64,000 nt of DNA from an uncultured Bacilli bacterium (GTDB lineage: Bacteria; Bacillota_I; Bacilli_A; RF39; UBA660), in assembly GCA_934129885.1 (NCBI GenBank), contig CAKOWU010000004.1, positions 1 to 64,000 on the forward strand, written 5' to 3'. Of this stretch, positions 56,144-64,000 are shown piece after piece (position 1 is the stretch's first letter; the number at the start of each line of letters is the position of its first letter). The notes beneath the pieces are model-generated. The model was not told the origin of the DNA and did not search any database. It saw nothing but the letters and a program-made list of their open reading frames with translations. Both the position numbers and the translations under genes were made by a program.

Positions 56144-56868
56144 TGACAGATATAGAGTATCTAAAAAAATACCTAGATAAAGATAAATTAGAAGACGGCT
56201 TAAAAAGATTACAGAGTGGTGAACCAGTACAGTACATTATTGGTAACGTTGACTTTTACGGCAATATAATAAATGTAAATAAAAACGTTTTAATTCCAAG
56301 ATTTGAAACTGAATTGCTCGTAGATAAAACAATAAAATATTTAAAAAAATATTTTAATCAAGATAATGAAAAAATAAACATTTTAGATCTTGCCACCGGT
56401 AGCGGGAATATCGCCATATCACTAAAAAAAAATTTGTGCTCGCACGTAACTGCCACCGATATATCAGAAGATGCCCTAAAAGTCGCAAGGCAAAATGCTA
56501 AAAACAATAACGCAACGGTTGACTTTTACCAAAGTGATATATTAAAAAATGTTAAAGGCACTTTCGACTGCATAATAAGTAACCCTCCTTACATTGCCTT
56601 TAATGAAGAAGTAGAAGAAATAGTCAAAAATAACGAACCGCATATTGCACTCTATGCCGAAAATAATGGGCTAAAGTATTATGAAGATATCTTATCAGGT
56701 GCAGGTAAACACCTTAATAAAAAAGCAATTATAGCTTTTGAAATAGGTAGAACGCAAGGCGATAGAATAAAAGCCATTGCTCGAAAGTACTTTAAAAACG
56801 CCAAAGTGTCCGTAGAGAAAGATTTCACAGGTAATGATAGATTTGTTTTTGTATTTATAAATATATAA
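56143..56868 (+). CDS. prmC: Release factor glutamine methyltransferase PrmC
   Basis: 241 residues, shorter than the usual ~280 because the N-terminal domain is trimmed. Motifs: SGEPVQYIIGNVDFYG, VLIPRFETELLV, the SAM site ILDLATGSGNIAIS (~residue 81) and SNPPYIAF of N5-glutamine methyltransferases (~145). It modifies the GGQ of RF1 and RF2. Coupled with prfA. Confidence 0.94.
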   Translation: MTDIEYLKKYLDKDKLEDGLKRLQSGEPVQYIIGNVDFYGNIINVNKNVLIPRFETELLVDKTIKYLKKYFNQDNEKINILDLATGSGNIAISLKKNLCSHVTATDISEDALKVARQNAKNNNATVDFYQSDILKNVKGTFDCIISNPPYIAFNEEVEEIVKNNEPHIALYAENNGLKYYEDILSGAGKHLNKKAIIAFEIGRTQGDRIKAIARKYFKNAKVSVEKDFTGNDRFVFVFINI

Positions 56869-56880
56869 TGAGGTGATAAT

Positions 56881-58296
56881 ATGAATGATAAAAATAAAAA
56901 AATAGAAGAGGCCAAAGAATTCTTTAAAGTATTTAGGACACCTAAAGGCAAAGAAATCAAAGTAAAAAAAATTACTGATGATAAGATTTTAGAACTACAC
57001 CAAAAGATAAAAGAAACTTTTCCAAAGGAATATAAAGAGGCTATGCAAAAAATAAGAAATTCTAATTCAAACTCACATGAACAAAACTACCAATTTTATA
57101 GCAATAGTGCTTTACATGATGCTTATAAATTTTTTGCGTATTATGACGTGGGTCAAAAAGAAGGTTATAACGTGAGTGCTCTTACGGATAAAGAAGTAAT
57201 GGCATTGTATTTAGATATAAAAATGAATTATCCAACAACATATAATTCTGTAATGGAGAAAATGAGAAAAACTATTAAACCTAGAAAAGTTATTATCCCA
57301 AGTAATTCTAGTTTAAGTAGTGGTAGTATGTCTAAGGCCGCCTCTAAAAGTAGCGGGGATACCTTCATCGAACCCAAAAAGCAAAATAATGATTTAGAAG
57401 AAAATAAAAAGAAAGCCATGGATAGTTTATATCCAGAAAAGCCTGATGATAATATAAGTAAAGATAATCAAGATAATCCCCAAAATAAAGAATTGGATGA
57501 TTTAGAAAAGCAAAGAAAACAAGACGCTGCCGATAAAGAAGCAGCCATAAATTCTTTGCATCCAGAAGATAATGTAGTAGATAATGATAATGTTGACTTA
57601 TCAAAATTTGGTTTGTCAGATGATGAAAACGAAAAAGACGAACCCCCAGTTAAGGTTACAAATAAAAGAAATATTGCAAAAGATAAATTATTAAACTTAT
57701 TAGATAAACTAAAAAATGATAGAGCATTTAGGAAACAAGTTATAATTGGGGTTGCTGTCGCAGTTGCCGGTATCGCAGCTATAGGTAGTGCTATCGCCTA
57801 TACTGCTGTAACAGGTGACGGTTCTGTTATGAATAATGCTGCTGATGTAGCTAATCAAGCAGTAAACACTACTAGTCAAAGCGTAGATGCAAATACTTTT
57901 GCGGCCGCAAGTAACTTTGACTTAAACTCTGTAAATTTAAATAACGTAAACTTTGACTTAAATAATGTTGCGGAAATATATAGTAATGCAGGGGATGCTG
58001 CAAACCTAACCGGAGGACTTGCACCAGATTCATCTGCGGGTGAAGTTTATATGGCTGATTTATTCAATAACGCCACAGGTGAGTATATGAATATCGATCC
58101 AAACAAATTAAACTTAGATGAACTAAATGCCCTAATTAATAATGGCGACTATAGCGTTGCCTATACCAATAGTGCTGATTTAGTAGGACAAGGCGGCGAC
58201 AAACTCGCAAACGCCGGACAAATAACAGGATTTGGCAATGTTAATGACTATATAGATATGGCCAAAGAAACAATACAAAATAGTAAGGGGCTATAA
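56881..58296 (+). CDS. Hypothetical membrane protein, 471 residues
   Basis: Not recognised. Architecture: a charged helical N-terminal domain (1-130) with two similar segments (DKILELHQKIKETFPKEYKEAMQKIR and DKEVMALYLDIKMNYPTTYNSVMEKMR, an internal duplication). Then come a Ser-rich linker, an Asp/Lys-rich disordered stretch (165-275), one membrane helix (VIIGVAVAVAGIAAIGSAIAY, ~295) and an Asn/Ala-rich C-terminal part. The type II-like orientation puts the Asn-rich domain outside. AGGTGA site. Followed 1 bp later by a small gene, likely cotranscribed. Confidence 0.7.
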   Translation: MNDKNKKIEEAKEFFKVFRTPKGKEIKVKKITDDKILELHQKIKETFPKEYKEAMQKIRNSNSNSHEQNYQFYSNSALHDAYKFFAYYDVGQKEGYNVSALTDKEVMALYLDIKMNYPTTYNSVMEKMRKTIKPRKVIIPSNSSLSSGSMSKAASKSSGDTFIEPKKQNNDLEENKKKAMDSLYPEKPDDNISKDNQDNPQNKELDDLEKQRKQDAADKEAAINSLHPEDNVVDNDNVDLSKFGLSDDENEKDEPPVKVTNKRNIAKDKLLNLLDKLKNDRAFRKQVIIGVAVAVAGIAAIGSAIAYTAVTGDGSVMNNAADVANQAVNTTSQSVDANTFAAASNFDLNSVNLNNVNFDLNNVAEIYSNAGDAANLTGGLAPDSSAGEVYMADLFNNATGEYMNIDPNKLNLDELNALINNGDYSVAYTNSADLVGQGGDKLANAGQITGFGNVNDYIDMAKETIQNSKGL

Positions 58297-58297
58297 T

Positions 58298-58570
58298 ATG
58301 AATGATTTATATAATTTAATAGAAATTGGAGACGGTAAAAAGTGGTTTATCGCCGCTCGTACCCAGTATAAAAATGAATGGTATGGCTATCTAATTAGAA
58401 TAAATGATACCGAAGACGATTTTCTTGATGAATATCGGGTTATCAAAACCATTATCAAAGAAGATGGTGAATACGTAAGTGTAATAAAAAATAGAGATAC
58501 TCTAAAAGAAGTTATCCCACTTTTATTACCTGAAGTAAAAGAATACTTAAAGGCAAAAGGACAAGATTAA
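58298..58570 (+). CDS. Small conserved-looking cytosolic protein, 90 residues
   Basis: Begins NDLYNLIEIGDGKKWFIAARTQYKNEWYGYLIRIND and has the pattern of short DUF1292-like proteins (acidic, mixed alpha/beta, aromatic pairs), but I am not sure of the family. It starts 1 bp after the membrane-protein gene with an AAGGGG site inside that gene's end. A terminator follows immediately. Confidence 0.6.
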   Translation: MNDLYNLIEIGDGKKWFIAARTQYKNEWYGYLIRINDTEDDFLDEYRVIKTIIKEDGEYVSVIKNRDTLKEVIPLLLPEVKEYLKAKGQD

Positions 58571-58584
58571 AATCTTGCTTTTTT
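58562..58584 (+). terminator. Terminator after the 58298 gene
   Basis: CAAGATT (58562-58568) pairs with AATCTTG (58571-58577), then CTTTTTT. Confidence 0.7.
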
Positions 58585-58633
58585 CTTGTAATAAAGAAAA
58601 AAATAGTATACAATTATTATTAGGGTGAACAAT

Positions 58634-59152
58634 ATGAAAAGAACAGGATTTACACTAATCGAATTAATGGGTGCAGTCATAATATTATCTTTAATTGCTT
58701 TACTTGCATTCCCGTCAGTCGTAAACATGATAAAATCTGCGGATGAAGAAATAGACAGTGCACTCAAAGAAAAACTCATCTCCGCAGCGGAGCAGTACGT
58801 CAATGATAATGCAGACGACTTTCCAATGACTAAATCAAATAATTATTCAAAATGCGAACAACTACCAAATAATGCTTATAACTTATCTGTTGATGTCTAT
58901 GACGATCTTTTAAATGGCGAGTATATAGATGAGGATCTATTAGACGAATATAATAAAAACAAGGATGAAAGTGAGCAAATCATTAAAGGTGGAAATAAAA
59001 ATTTAAGAACAATATACGTAGGCAATATATATTATGAAAAAACATATAAGAAAGAATATAATACTGGAAACGATAAAACCACTACAACTACAAATAAAAA
59101 GGCAATACAAAAATATTGCTATAAATATGGAGGAGACCTCAAAAATGAATAA
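58634..59152 (+). CDS. Type IV prepilin-like protein
   Basis: 172 residues from ATG 58634 (GGGTGA site). KRTGFTLIELMGAVIILSLIALLAFPSVV is a canonical prepilin start with Gly-Phe site and Glu at +5. The acidic body (NDNADDFPMTKSNNYSKCEQLPNNAYN) has two Cys and ends in a Thr-rich linker (DKTTTTTNKKAIQKYCYKYGG). It overlaps the next pilin by 8 bp, so the two may be a minor-pilin pair. Confidence 0.85.
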   Translation: MKRTGFTLIELMGAVIILSLIALLAFPSVVNMIKSADEEIDSALKEKLISAAEQYVNDNADDFPMTKSNNYSKCEQLPNNAYNLSVDVYDDLLNGEYIDEDLLDEYNKNKDESEQIIKGGNKNLRTIYVGNIYYEKTYKKEYNTGNDKTTTTTNKKAIQKYCYKYGGDLKNE

Positions 59153-59645
59153 GAAAGCCTTTACCTTACTTGAACTGCTCGCGGTTATTATAATCATTGC
59201 CATCCTTGCACTTGTAACCGTGCCTACCGTAACCAACATCATAAAAAACTCTAGAAATTCTACCTTTCAAGATAGTGTGCATGCTCTCTATAAATCTGGC
59301 GTGAGTTATCACGAAGAAAGCACAATTAACTCAAGCATAAAATTGCCACTCGTCGTAAAATTTACAAACAAAAAAGTCACATATTATACTCAGAGTGAAG
59401 ATAAAACCGCTTGTGAGACTGCCACAGTTACAAATAGTAACGAACTAGAATATAGTGGTCAAAATCTAGAAGATGCAACATTGACTATTACAAAAGAGGG
59501 CACTATTAATATTGCTGCTTGGAATAAAAATGATAAATCTTGTTACCAAATCACCAGTGATAGTAAAAAAGTTATCAAACTAGAAAGCATTAAAAATAAA
59601 GCCGCCTGCAGCATAGATATTAACGCTATATGCACATCAAAATAA
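59145..59645 (+). CDS. Type IV prepilin-like protein
   Basis: 166 residues from ATG 59145 behind GGAGGAG. The start KKAFTLLELLAVIIIIAILALVTVPTV has Ala rather than Gly before Phe, still compatible with prepilin peptidase, and Glu at +5. Cys residues lie in three places (CETAT, SCYQ, ACSIDINAIC). It resembles the 52162 pilin through PTVTNIIKNSR. Operon with the upstream pilin. Confidence 0.85.
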   Translation: MNKKAFTLLELLAVIIIIAILALVTVPTVTNIIKNSRNSTFQDSVHALYKSGVSYHEESTINSSIKLPLVVKFTNKKVTYYTQSEDKTACETATVTNSNELEYSGQNLEDATLTITKEGTINIAAWNKNDKSCYQITSDSKKVIKLESIKNKAACSIDINAICTSK

Positions 59646-59672
59646 ACATAGAGCCTATCTATGTTTTTTATT
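59644..59672 (+). terminator. Terminator after the pilin pair
   Basis: AACATAGA pairs with TCTATGTT (5-base loop), then a T run. Confidence 0.75.
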
Positions 59673-59684
59673 TTTTCTATCGTC

Positions 59685-59713
59685 TTGCAAAAAACACCCC
59701 ATAATGTTATCAT
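59685..59713 (+). promoter_or_regulatory. Promoter of the cysteine desulfurase gene
   Basis: TTGCAA (59685-59690), 17-bp spacer, TATCAT (59708-59713), extended -10 TG. Confidence 0.5.
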
Positions 59714-59730
59714 TAATATGGTGATAATTT

Positions 59731-60837
59731 ATGACATATTTAGATTATAGTGCAACTACACCAGTAGATGACGAAGTATTAAAAACATTTGTAAAAGCCT
59801 CAAAATATATAGGCAACCCTAATTCACTTCACAAACTAGGTATAAATGCCAAAGAACTAATAGACGCTAGTACAAATCAAATTGCAAATATCCTTGGCGT
59901 AAAAGCGAACGAAATAATATATACATCTGGAGCATCCGAAGCTAACAATACTGTTATTAAAGGTATAGAAAACTATAAAAGCAGAGGTAACCATATAATA
60001 ACAACCAACCTAGAACACTCATCAATATATGGACCTTTAAAATATATGCAAGACCGTGGCTATGAAATATCATACGTTCCTTTAAAAAACGGATTAGTAG
60101 ATATGGATGCCCTAGAAAACATGATAACAGATAAAACAGTACTCGTAACTATAAGTGCTGTAAATAGTGAAACAGGCGTTAGACAAAATATTGAGCAAAT
60201 AGGACAGATGTTAAAAAAATATCCTAAAGTAATATTTCATAGTGATATAACGCAGGCTGTTGGTAAAATAAATATTGATTTAGCAAATGTCGATCTAGCA
60301 TCTTTCTCAGCCCATAAATTCTTTGGTATAAAAGGAATAGGGGCTTTAATAAAAAAAGAAAATATAACCCTAACCCCTTTAATAGCGGGCGGTAAAAGCA
60401 CAACTGCGTATAGAAGCGGTACACCACCAACATCTCTAATCGCCAGCATGGCTAAAGCTCTTAGATTAGCACATGAAAACTTAAACGTTAAATATGTAGA
60501 AGAGTTAAATAATAAAATAAAAAGTAAACTAAAAACCTATGAAAAAGTGCATATCAATAGTAATGAATTTTCAGTACCTCATATCTTAAATTTTAGTATT
60601 TCAGGCGTAAAACCAGAAACCTTTCTTCATGCTTTAGAAGAAGATGAAGTATATATATCAACCCAAAGTGCTTGTGCTAAAGGTAATAGCTCCAGATCTG
60701 TTTTAGCACTTACCGGTAGTGAGGACCTCGCCACAACTAGCCTTAGAATAAGTTTGTCCATTAAAACAACCATGCAAGATGTAAATCGGTTTTTAGATAG
60801 TTTTGATAAAAATTATAGAAAGTTGGTTATAAAATGA
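59731..60837 (+). CDS. Cysteine desulfurase, NifS/IscS family
   Basis: 368-residue PLP enzyme that releases sulfur from cysteine for Fe-S clusters and thio-modifications. It starts YLDYSATTPVDDEVL, has the PLP-Lys in SAHKFFGIKGIGAL (~residue 193) and the active-site Cys loop STQSACAKGNSSRS (~315). It stops with TGA overlapping the ATG of the repeat-protein gene. Its last 24 bases are duplicated exactly at 63002-63025. Confidence 0.93.
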   Translation: MTYLDYSATTPVDDEVLKTFVKASKYIGNPNSLHKLGINAKELIDASTNQIANILGVKANEIIYTSGASEANNTVIKGIENYKSRGNHIITTNLEHSSIYGPLKYMQDRGYEISYVPLKNGLVDMDALENMITDKTVLVTISAVNSETGVRQNIEQIGQMLKKYPKVIFHSDITQAVGKINIDLANVDLASFSAHKFFGIKGIGALIKKENITLTPLIAGGKSTTAYRSGTPPTSLIASMAKALRLAHENLNVKYVEELNNKIKSKLKTYEKVHINSNEFSVPHILNFSISGVKPETFLHALEEDEVYISTQSACAKGNSSRSVLALTGSEDLATTSLRISLSIKTTMQDVNRFLDSFDKNYRKLVIK

Positions 60838-60838
60838 G
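60815..60838 (+). repeat. 24-bp direct repeat, left copy
   Basis: Identical to 63002-63025. It contains the end of the desulfurase gene, its TGA overlap and the ATGAG start of the LRR gene. Confidence 0.9.
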
Positions 60839-63005
60839 CGAAGCAAATGCATGGATAGACATGATAACAAAATTATATACTCATCTGCATGAGTCAGATG
60901 CAGTAATGCATACCTCTAATGAAAATACAAAGAAAAGAGAAAGAATATATAAATACTTTGAAAGATTAGAAAGAGTACATAATAAAGTTTCAAATAGTAA
61001 AAATAAATCATCAGAACTATTACTTAAAAAATTTTATTATGATATGTATGTTGTAAAACCAGAAAATATTCCAGATAGTTACTTTCAAAATGAACAAAGA
61101 ATAATGCGAGAAAGAGGGTATGGCAACGTTGAATTAACATCAGAAAGAAAACAAATACTAATAGATCAAATAATATCCGATCAAAAAGAAAGCCTTGATA
61201 AATGGATTGAATATTTTCTTTACGACGAAGAAAGTAAATCATATGAAATGTGGGAGAAATATTGGGTATTTCAAGGACTACAAAAACTAGGGAAATTTGA
61301 TAAAGAAAAAATGAAATTTTCCAAAAGAGATAAAACAACAGTTTATCCGTTCCCACCAGTAGAAAGAGAAGCCATATTTAGTACTTTGAAACTAATGGAA
61401 GACTATATAAAAGGTAAAGATACTGAAGAAGAAATAAGAAATGCTTTGGGTAGTGGAAACTTTAAAACTTTATACGAATATTCCATGAAACAAATGATGC
61501 AAAAAGGAGAAAAGCAAAATAATGCTACCGAAGGTAAATGGGTTAAATATGAACAAGGTTCTGATTATAATTTACTAAGAAACTCACTCCAAGGCTATTA
61601 TACAGGTTGGTGTACTGCCGCCGGTGAAAACTTTGCTAAAGGACAGTTAGCAAATGGAGACTTCTATGTTTATTACACCATGGATGAAAATAATGAACCT
61701 AAAGTACCTAGAATAGCCATAAGAATGGACGGAAAGGACACCATAGGAGAAATAAGAGGCATCGCAGATAATCAAAATATGGAGCCAGAAATGATGCCTA
61801 TATTAAATGAAAAATTAGAAGAATTTCCAGATAAAGATAGATATCAAAAGAAAGAATACGATATGCAATACTTAACATCCATAGACAGAAAAGTAAAAAA
61901 AGGTATTGAACTATCTGTAGATGAATTAAGGTTTTTATATGAAATAGACAGCGAAATTGAGGGATTTGGATATCGAAAAGATCCTAGAATAAAAGAAATA
62001 AAGTCTAATAGAGATAAATATGAAGATTTAGCAAAAATATTTAATTGTACTAAAGATGAAATATCAGACGATAAAAATGATGTTTTAAGTGGTAAGAAAT
62101 TAGTGTATTTTCATGGTGACCTTGATTTGGAAGAATTAACCACTGCCGAAGGACTTGTTTTACCAGAAAAAATAGGCGGCTATTTAGACTTGCGCGGATT
62201 AACCAGTGCCGAAGGCTTAGTCTTGCCAAAAGAAATAGGTGGAACTCTTTACTTAAATAGCCTAACAAGTGCCGAAGGCTTAGTTTTTCCAAAAGAAATC
62301 GGTGAAGCTCTTTACTTAAATAGCCTAACCAGTGCAGAAAACTTAATCTTGCCAGAGAAATTAGGAAGCGATCTTGGTTTAAATAGCCTAACAAGTGCCG
62401 CCAGTTTAATTATGCCAAAAGAAATAGGTGGAACTCTTTACTTAAATAGCCTAATAAGTGCCGAAAGTTTAGTTATGCCAAAAAAAATTGGTGGAACTCT
62501 TCACTTAAATAGCCTAATAAGTGCCGAAGGTTTAGTCTTGCCAGAAGAAATCGGTGTAACTCTTCGCTTAAATAGCTTAACAAGTGCCGAAGGCTTAGTC
62601 TTGCCAGAAAAAATAAATAATTCTCTTTGCTTAGATAGTCTAACAAGTGCCGAAGGTTTAGTTATGCCGAAAGAAATCGGTGGAACTCTTCACTTAAATA
62701 GCCTAACAAGTGCAGAAAACTTAATCTTGCCCGAGGAATTAGGCGGTGATCTTTGGTTAAATAGCCTAACAAGTGCTGACGGTTTAGTTATGCCAAAAGA
62801 AATCGGTGGAACTCTTTACTTGGAGGGATTAACCACAGTCGATGGTTTAATGTTACCAGAAAATTTTGATTTAGATAACTTGATTATTGATGAATCACTT
62901 GAAGAAGAAATAATGCCAAACCCAAATAAATACTATAGACATCCAGAAATCACTCAAAATGATATTTTAAATAATAGTAAAACGGAAGTTCATAAAACAA
63001 GATAG
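60834..63005 (+). CDS. Leucine-rich-repeat protein with a PcfJ-like region, repeat-flanked insert
   Basis: 723 residues. The N-terminal ~210 residues are helical and charged. Residues ~245-330 carry WCTAAGENFAKGQLANGDFYVYYT ... VPRIAIRM ... IGEIRGIADNQNMEP, reminiscent of PcfJ-like domains (W-C, G-x-F-Y-V, R-I-A-I, E-I-R-G, N-Q). From ~430 there are about 12 units of a 21-residue leucine-rich repeat (pattern LNSLTSAEGLVLPKEIGGTLY, 63-bp period). It has no signal peptide, so is probably cytosolic or an effector-like protein. Start and stop codons both lie in the flanking 24-bp repeats. Confidence 0.75.
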   Translation: MSEANAWIDMITKLYTHLHESDAVMHTSNENTKKRERIYKYFERLERVHNKVSNSKNKSSELLLKKFYYDMYVVKPENIPDSYFQNEQRIMRERGYGNVELTSERKQILIDQIISDQKESLDKWIEYFLYDEESKSYEMWEKYWVFQGLQKLGKFDKEKMKFSKRDKTTVYPFPPVEREAIFSTLKLMEDYIKGKDTEEEIRNALGSGNFKTLYEYSMKQMMQKGEKQNNATEGKWVKYEQGSDYNLLRNSLQGYYTGWCTAAGENFAKGQLANGDFYVYYTMDENNEPKVPRIAIRMDGKDTIGEIRGIADNQNMEPEMMPILNEKLEEFPDKDRYQKKEYDMQYLTSIDRKVKKGIELSVDELRFLYEIDSEIEGFGYRKDPRIKEIKSNRDKYEDLAKIFNCTKDEISDDKNDVLSGKKLVYFHGDLDLEELTTAEGLVLPEKIGGYLDLRGLTSAEGLVLPKEIGGTLYLNSLTSAEGLVFPKEIGEALYLNSLTSAENLILPEKLGSDLGLNSLTSAASLIMPKEIGGTLYLNSLISAESLVMPKKIGGTLHLNSLISAEGLVLPEEIGVTLRLNSLTSAEGLVLPEKINNSLCLDSLTSAEGLVMPKEIGGTLHLNSLTSAENLILPEELGGDLWLNSLTSADGLVMPKEIGGTLYLEGLTTVDGLMLPENFDLDNLIIDESLEEEIMPNPNKYYRHPEITQNDILNNSKTEVHKTR
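62251..62830 (+). repeat. 63-bp tandem repeats encoding LRR units
   Basis: Successive units 63 bp apart share wording such as TTAAATAGCCTAACAAGTGC, with scattered substitutions. High similarity suggests recent amplification and easy repeat-number change. Confidence 0.8.
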
Positions 63006-63025
63006 AAAGTTGGTTATAAAATGAG
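63002..63025 (+). repeat. 24-bp direct repeat, right copy
   Basis: Exact copy of 60815-60838. It supplies the TAG stop of the LRR gene and the ATG start and upstream spacing of the dCMP deaminase gene. Confidence 0.9.
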
Positions 63026-63500
63026 AATAGATAAAACAAATTATTATTTAGATTTAGCGGAAACTATTCTAGAAAGGGGTACCTGTTTAAGAAGGAACTA
63101 TGGTGCCGTAATAGTTAAAAATGATGAAGTAATCTCTACTGGCTACACAGGGGCCCCAAGAGGTAGAGCCAACTGCATTAATTTAAATAAATGTATAAGA
63201 GAAGAACTTAATATTCCAAAAGGGCAGAGATACGAACTATGTCGTAGTGTCCATGCTGAGCAAAACGCTATTATCTCGGCACCAAGGCGCGATATGATAG
63301 GAAGTACTCTTTATCTAGTTGGAAAAGAATATAAAACAAATAAATATGTAGAGGGTGCGACACCATGTGAACTTTGTAAAAGGTTTATAATCAACGCTGG
63401 TATTGAAAATATAATAATCAGAGATACCAAGGATAAATATAGAACTATAAAAGTAAGTAAATATATTCAGCATGATGACACGATAAAAGAAACCATATAA
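63021..63500 (+). CDS. comEB: dCMP deaminase / ComEB-like
   Basis: 159-residue zinc deaminase. Zinc and proton-relay motif SVHAEQNAII (~residue 76) and PCELCKR (~115) are complete; an extra Cys-rich segment (NCINLNKCIREEL) is typical of dCMP deaminases of the ComEB type. It makes dUMP for thymidylate synthesis; in B. subtilis it lies between comEA and comEC, while here it is separate. Probably once directly followed the desulfurase gene. Confidence 0.93.
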   Translation: MRIDKTNYYLDLAETILERGTCLRRNYGAVIVKNDEVISTGYTGAPRGRANCINLNKCIREELNIPKGQRYELCRSVHAEQNAIISAPRRDMIGSTLYLVGKEYKTNKYVEGATPCELCKRFIINAGIENIIIRDTKDKYRTIKVSKYIQHDDTIKETI

Positions 63501-63501
63501 A

Positions 63502-63530
63502 AAGCAGAACAATTATTGTTCTGTTTTTTC
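63502..63530. terminator. Bidirectional terminator after comEB
   Basis: CAGAACAA (63505-63512) and TTGTTCTG (63516-63523) with A and T flanks; it overlaps the end of the convergent gene. Confidence 0.75.
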
Positions 63531-64000
63531 TTTACTAGACATACTTATCGTAATATATTCATTTTTAGAAATAATTGTTCCCTCATTTATACTTTGCCCG
63601 CTTGCAATTGTATCTAAAGAAGTTACGTTATCCGAAAACTCAAGTAAACATTTAATACCAAGTTTATCGCACGTTTTTAAAACCATATCTGAACTTTTAG
63701 AACTAAAATCAGGAACCGTTACCCCTTTACCTTTAGATACCGTCAAAGTAACCGTGTCTTTATTAGAAACATTAGAATCTACCGGCACTGATGAATTAAT
63801 AATATATCCAGCCTTTACATTAGACGAGAATTCATAAGTAGTATCATATTTTATTCCGTTCCTCTTTAAATATACACTAGCGGATAAATAACTTTCATTA
63901 TATAAATCCTTCATTTTAATATCTTTCAAATTAGAAGCATCTCCTAAAGAAACATTAAATTCCACTAAAGTATTTCTTCTTATATCGCCACTAACACTTT
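63513..64000 (-). CDS. PASTA-domain protein, C-terminal part (runs off the window)
   Basis: The frame is open to base 64000, so the gene begins beyond the window; GTG at 63965 is internal. Two PASTA-like repeats are visible: DIKMKDLYNESYLSASVYLKRNGIKYDTTYEFSSNVKAGYIINSS... and VTVPDFSSKSSDMVLKTCDKLGIKCLLEFSDN... IASGQSINEGTIISKNEYITISMS. These bind peptidoglycan in PrkC/Stk-type kinases or penicillin-binding proteins. Which of the two cannot be told from this part. The tail SSKEKTEQ is polar. Confidence 0.8.
   Translation of the reverse strand, partial: SVSGDIRRNTLVEFNVSLGDASNLKDIKMKDLYNESYLSASVYLKRNGIKYDTTYEFSSNVKAGYIINSSVPVDSNVSNKDTVTLTVSKGKGVTVPDFSSKSSDMVLKTCDKLGIKCLLEFSDNVTSLDTIASGQSINEGTIISKNEYITISMSSKEKTEQ

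Noticed and set aside
59034..59144. Longer N-terminus for the pilin gene at 59145 (start at 59034)
   Set aside because: The extra 37 residues lie within the upstream gene and would bury the prepilin leader. A strong GGAGGAG site precedes ATG 59145.
1..64000. CRISPR arrays, tRNA or rRNA genes, insertion sequences with transposase
   Set aside because: No array of spaced identical repeats, no cloverleaf with a GTTCGA-type T-loop, no rRNA core sequence, and no complete IS transposase were seen. The Rpn-like genes are the only transposase-like proteins and lack terminal inverted repeats.

Overview
The window is a contiguous piece of a low-G+C (AT-rich) bacterial chromosome using the standard bacterial code (many genes end in TGA). 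The gene content fits an uncultured, gut-type Firmicutes-related lineage of the kind often placed near Mollicutes, RF39 or TANB77. Supporting signs are BspA-type surface proteins, signal-anchored surface proteins starting with a GYAAFSS/AYAAFTA motif, and B. subtilis-like operons around rplKAJL-rpoBC and mrnC-rlmB-sigH. FtsA/FtsZ and a FemAB-type transferase imply a walled cell. A SpoVID-like/YsxE-like gene pair suggests spore-coat ancestry. I cannot place it more finely from sequence alone.

Layout. 1-3570: 3' part of a giant BspA-like surface protein with a GC-rich patch that looks like a diversified lectin-type loop. 3.8-6.0 kb: gpmI and a glycerophosphodiesterase. 6.2-7.5 kb: an Rpn/PD-(D/E)XK gene followed by a decayed partial copy. 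7.7-10.0 kb: ftsA-ftsZ. 10.9-13.5 kb: rbgA-mrnC-rlmB-sigH. 13.5-28.9 kb: a block separating sigH from secE, neighbours in B. subtilis. It holds a FemAB-like gene, a three-gene acyl-CoA dehydratase/activase-like operon, a small coiled-coil ORF + CbxX-type AAA + ClpP-like operon, a regulator, an ABC exporter, a frameshifted surface protein, and comEA-comEC. 29.0-41.9 kb: secE-nusG-rplK-rplA-rplJ-rplL-ybxB-rpoB-rpoC, with L1-like and L10 leaders and a lineage-specific tandem paralogue family inserted between ybxB and rpoB. 42-45.4 kb: ruvA-ruvB-queA-miaA. 45.6-48.0 kb: a second Rpn-like gene and a surface protein preceded by a 21-bp perfect inverted repeat that could be an invertible promoter. 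48.0-50.9 kb: spore-coat-like module. 51.2-53.3 and 58.6-59.6 kb: five pilin-like genes. 53.4-55.0 kb: a broken AAA/PD-(D/E)XK gene. 55.1-56.9 kb: prfA-prmC. 59.7-63.5 kb: cysteine desulfurase and dCMP deaminase with a 2.19-kb leucine-rich-repeat gene cassette between them, bounded by 24-bp exact direct repeats. The window ends inside a PASTA-domain gene on the minus strand.

How it fits together. The core is information processing and division. The accessory parts concern the cell surface (BspA, signal-anchored proteins, pilins), DNA uptake (ComEA, ComEC, ComEB-like deaminase, pilins) and several loci with signs of switching or recent rearrangement: homopolymer frameshifts, inverted repeats, tandem duplications, direct-repeat-flanked insertion. 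The strongest leads are the invertible-promoter candidate, the GC-rich hypervariable-loop candidate, the AAA+ClpP-like operon with an in-frame TGA, the repeat-flanked LRR cassette, and the shared 41-bp upstream element.
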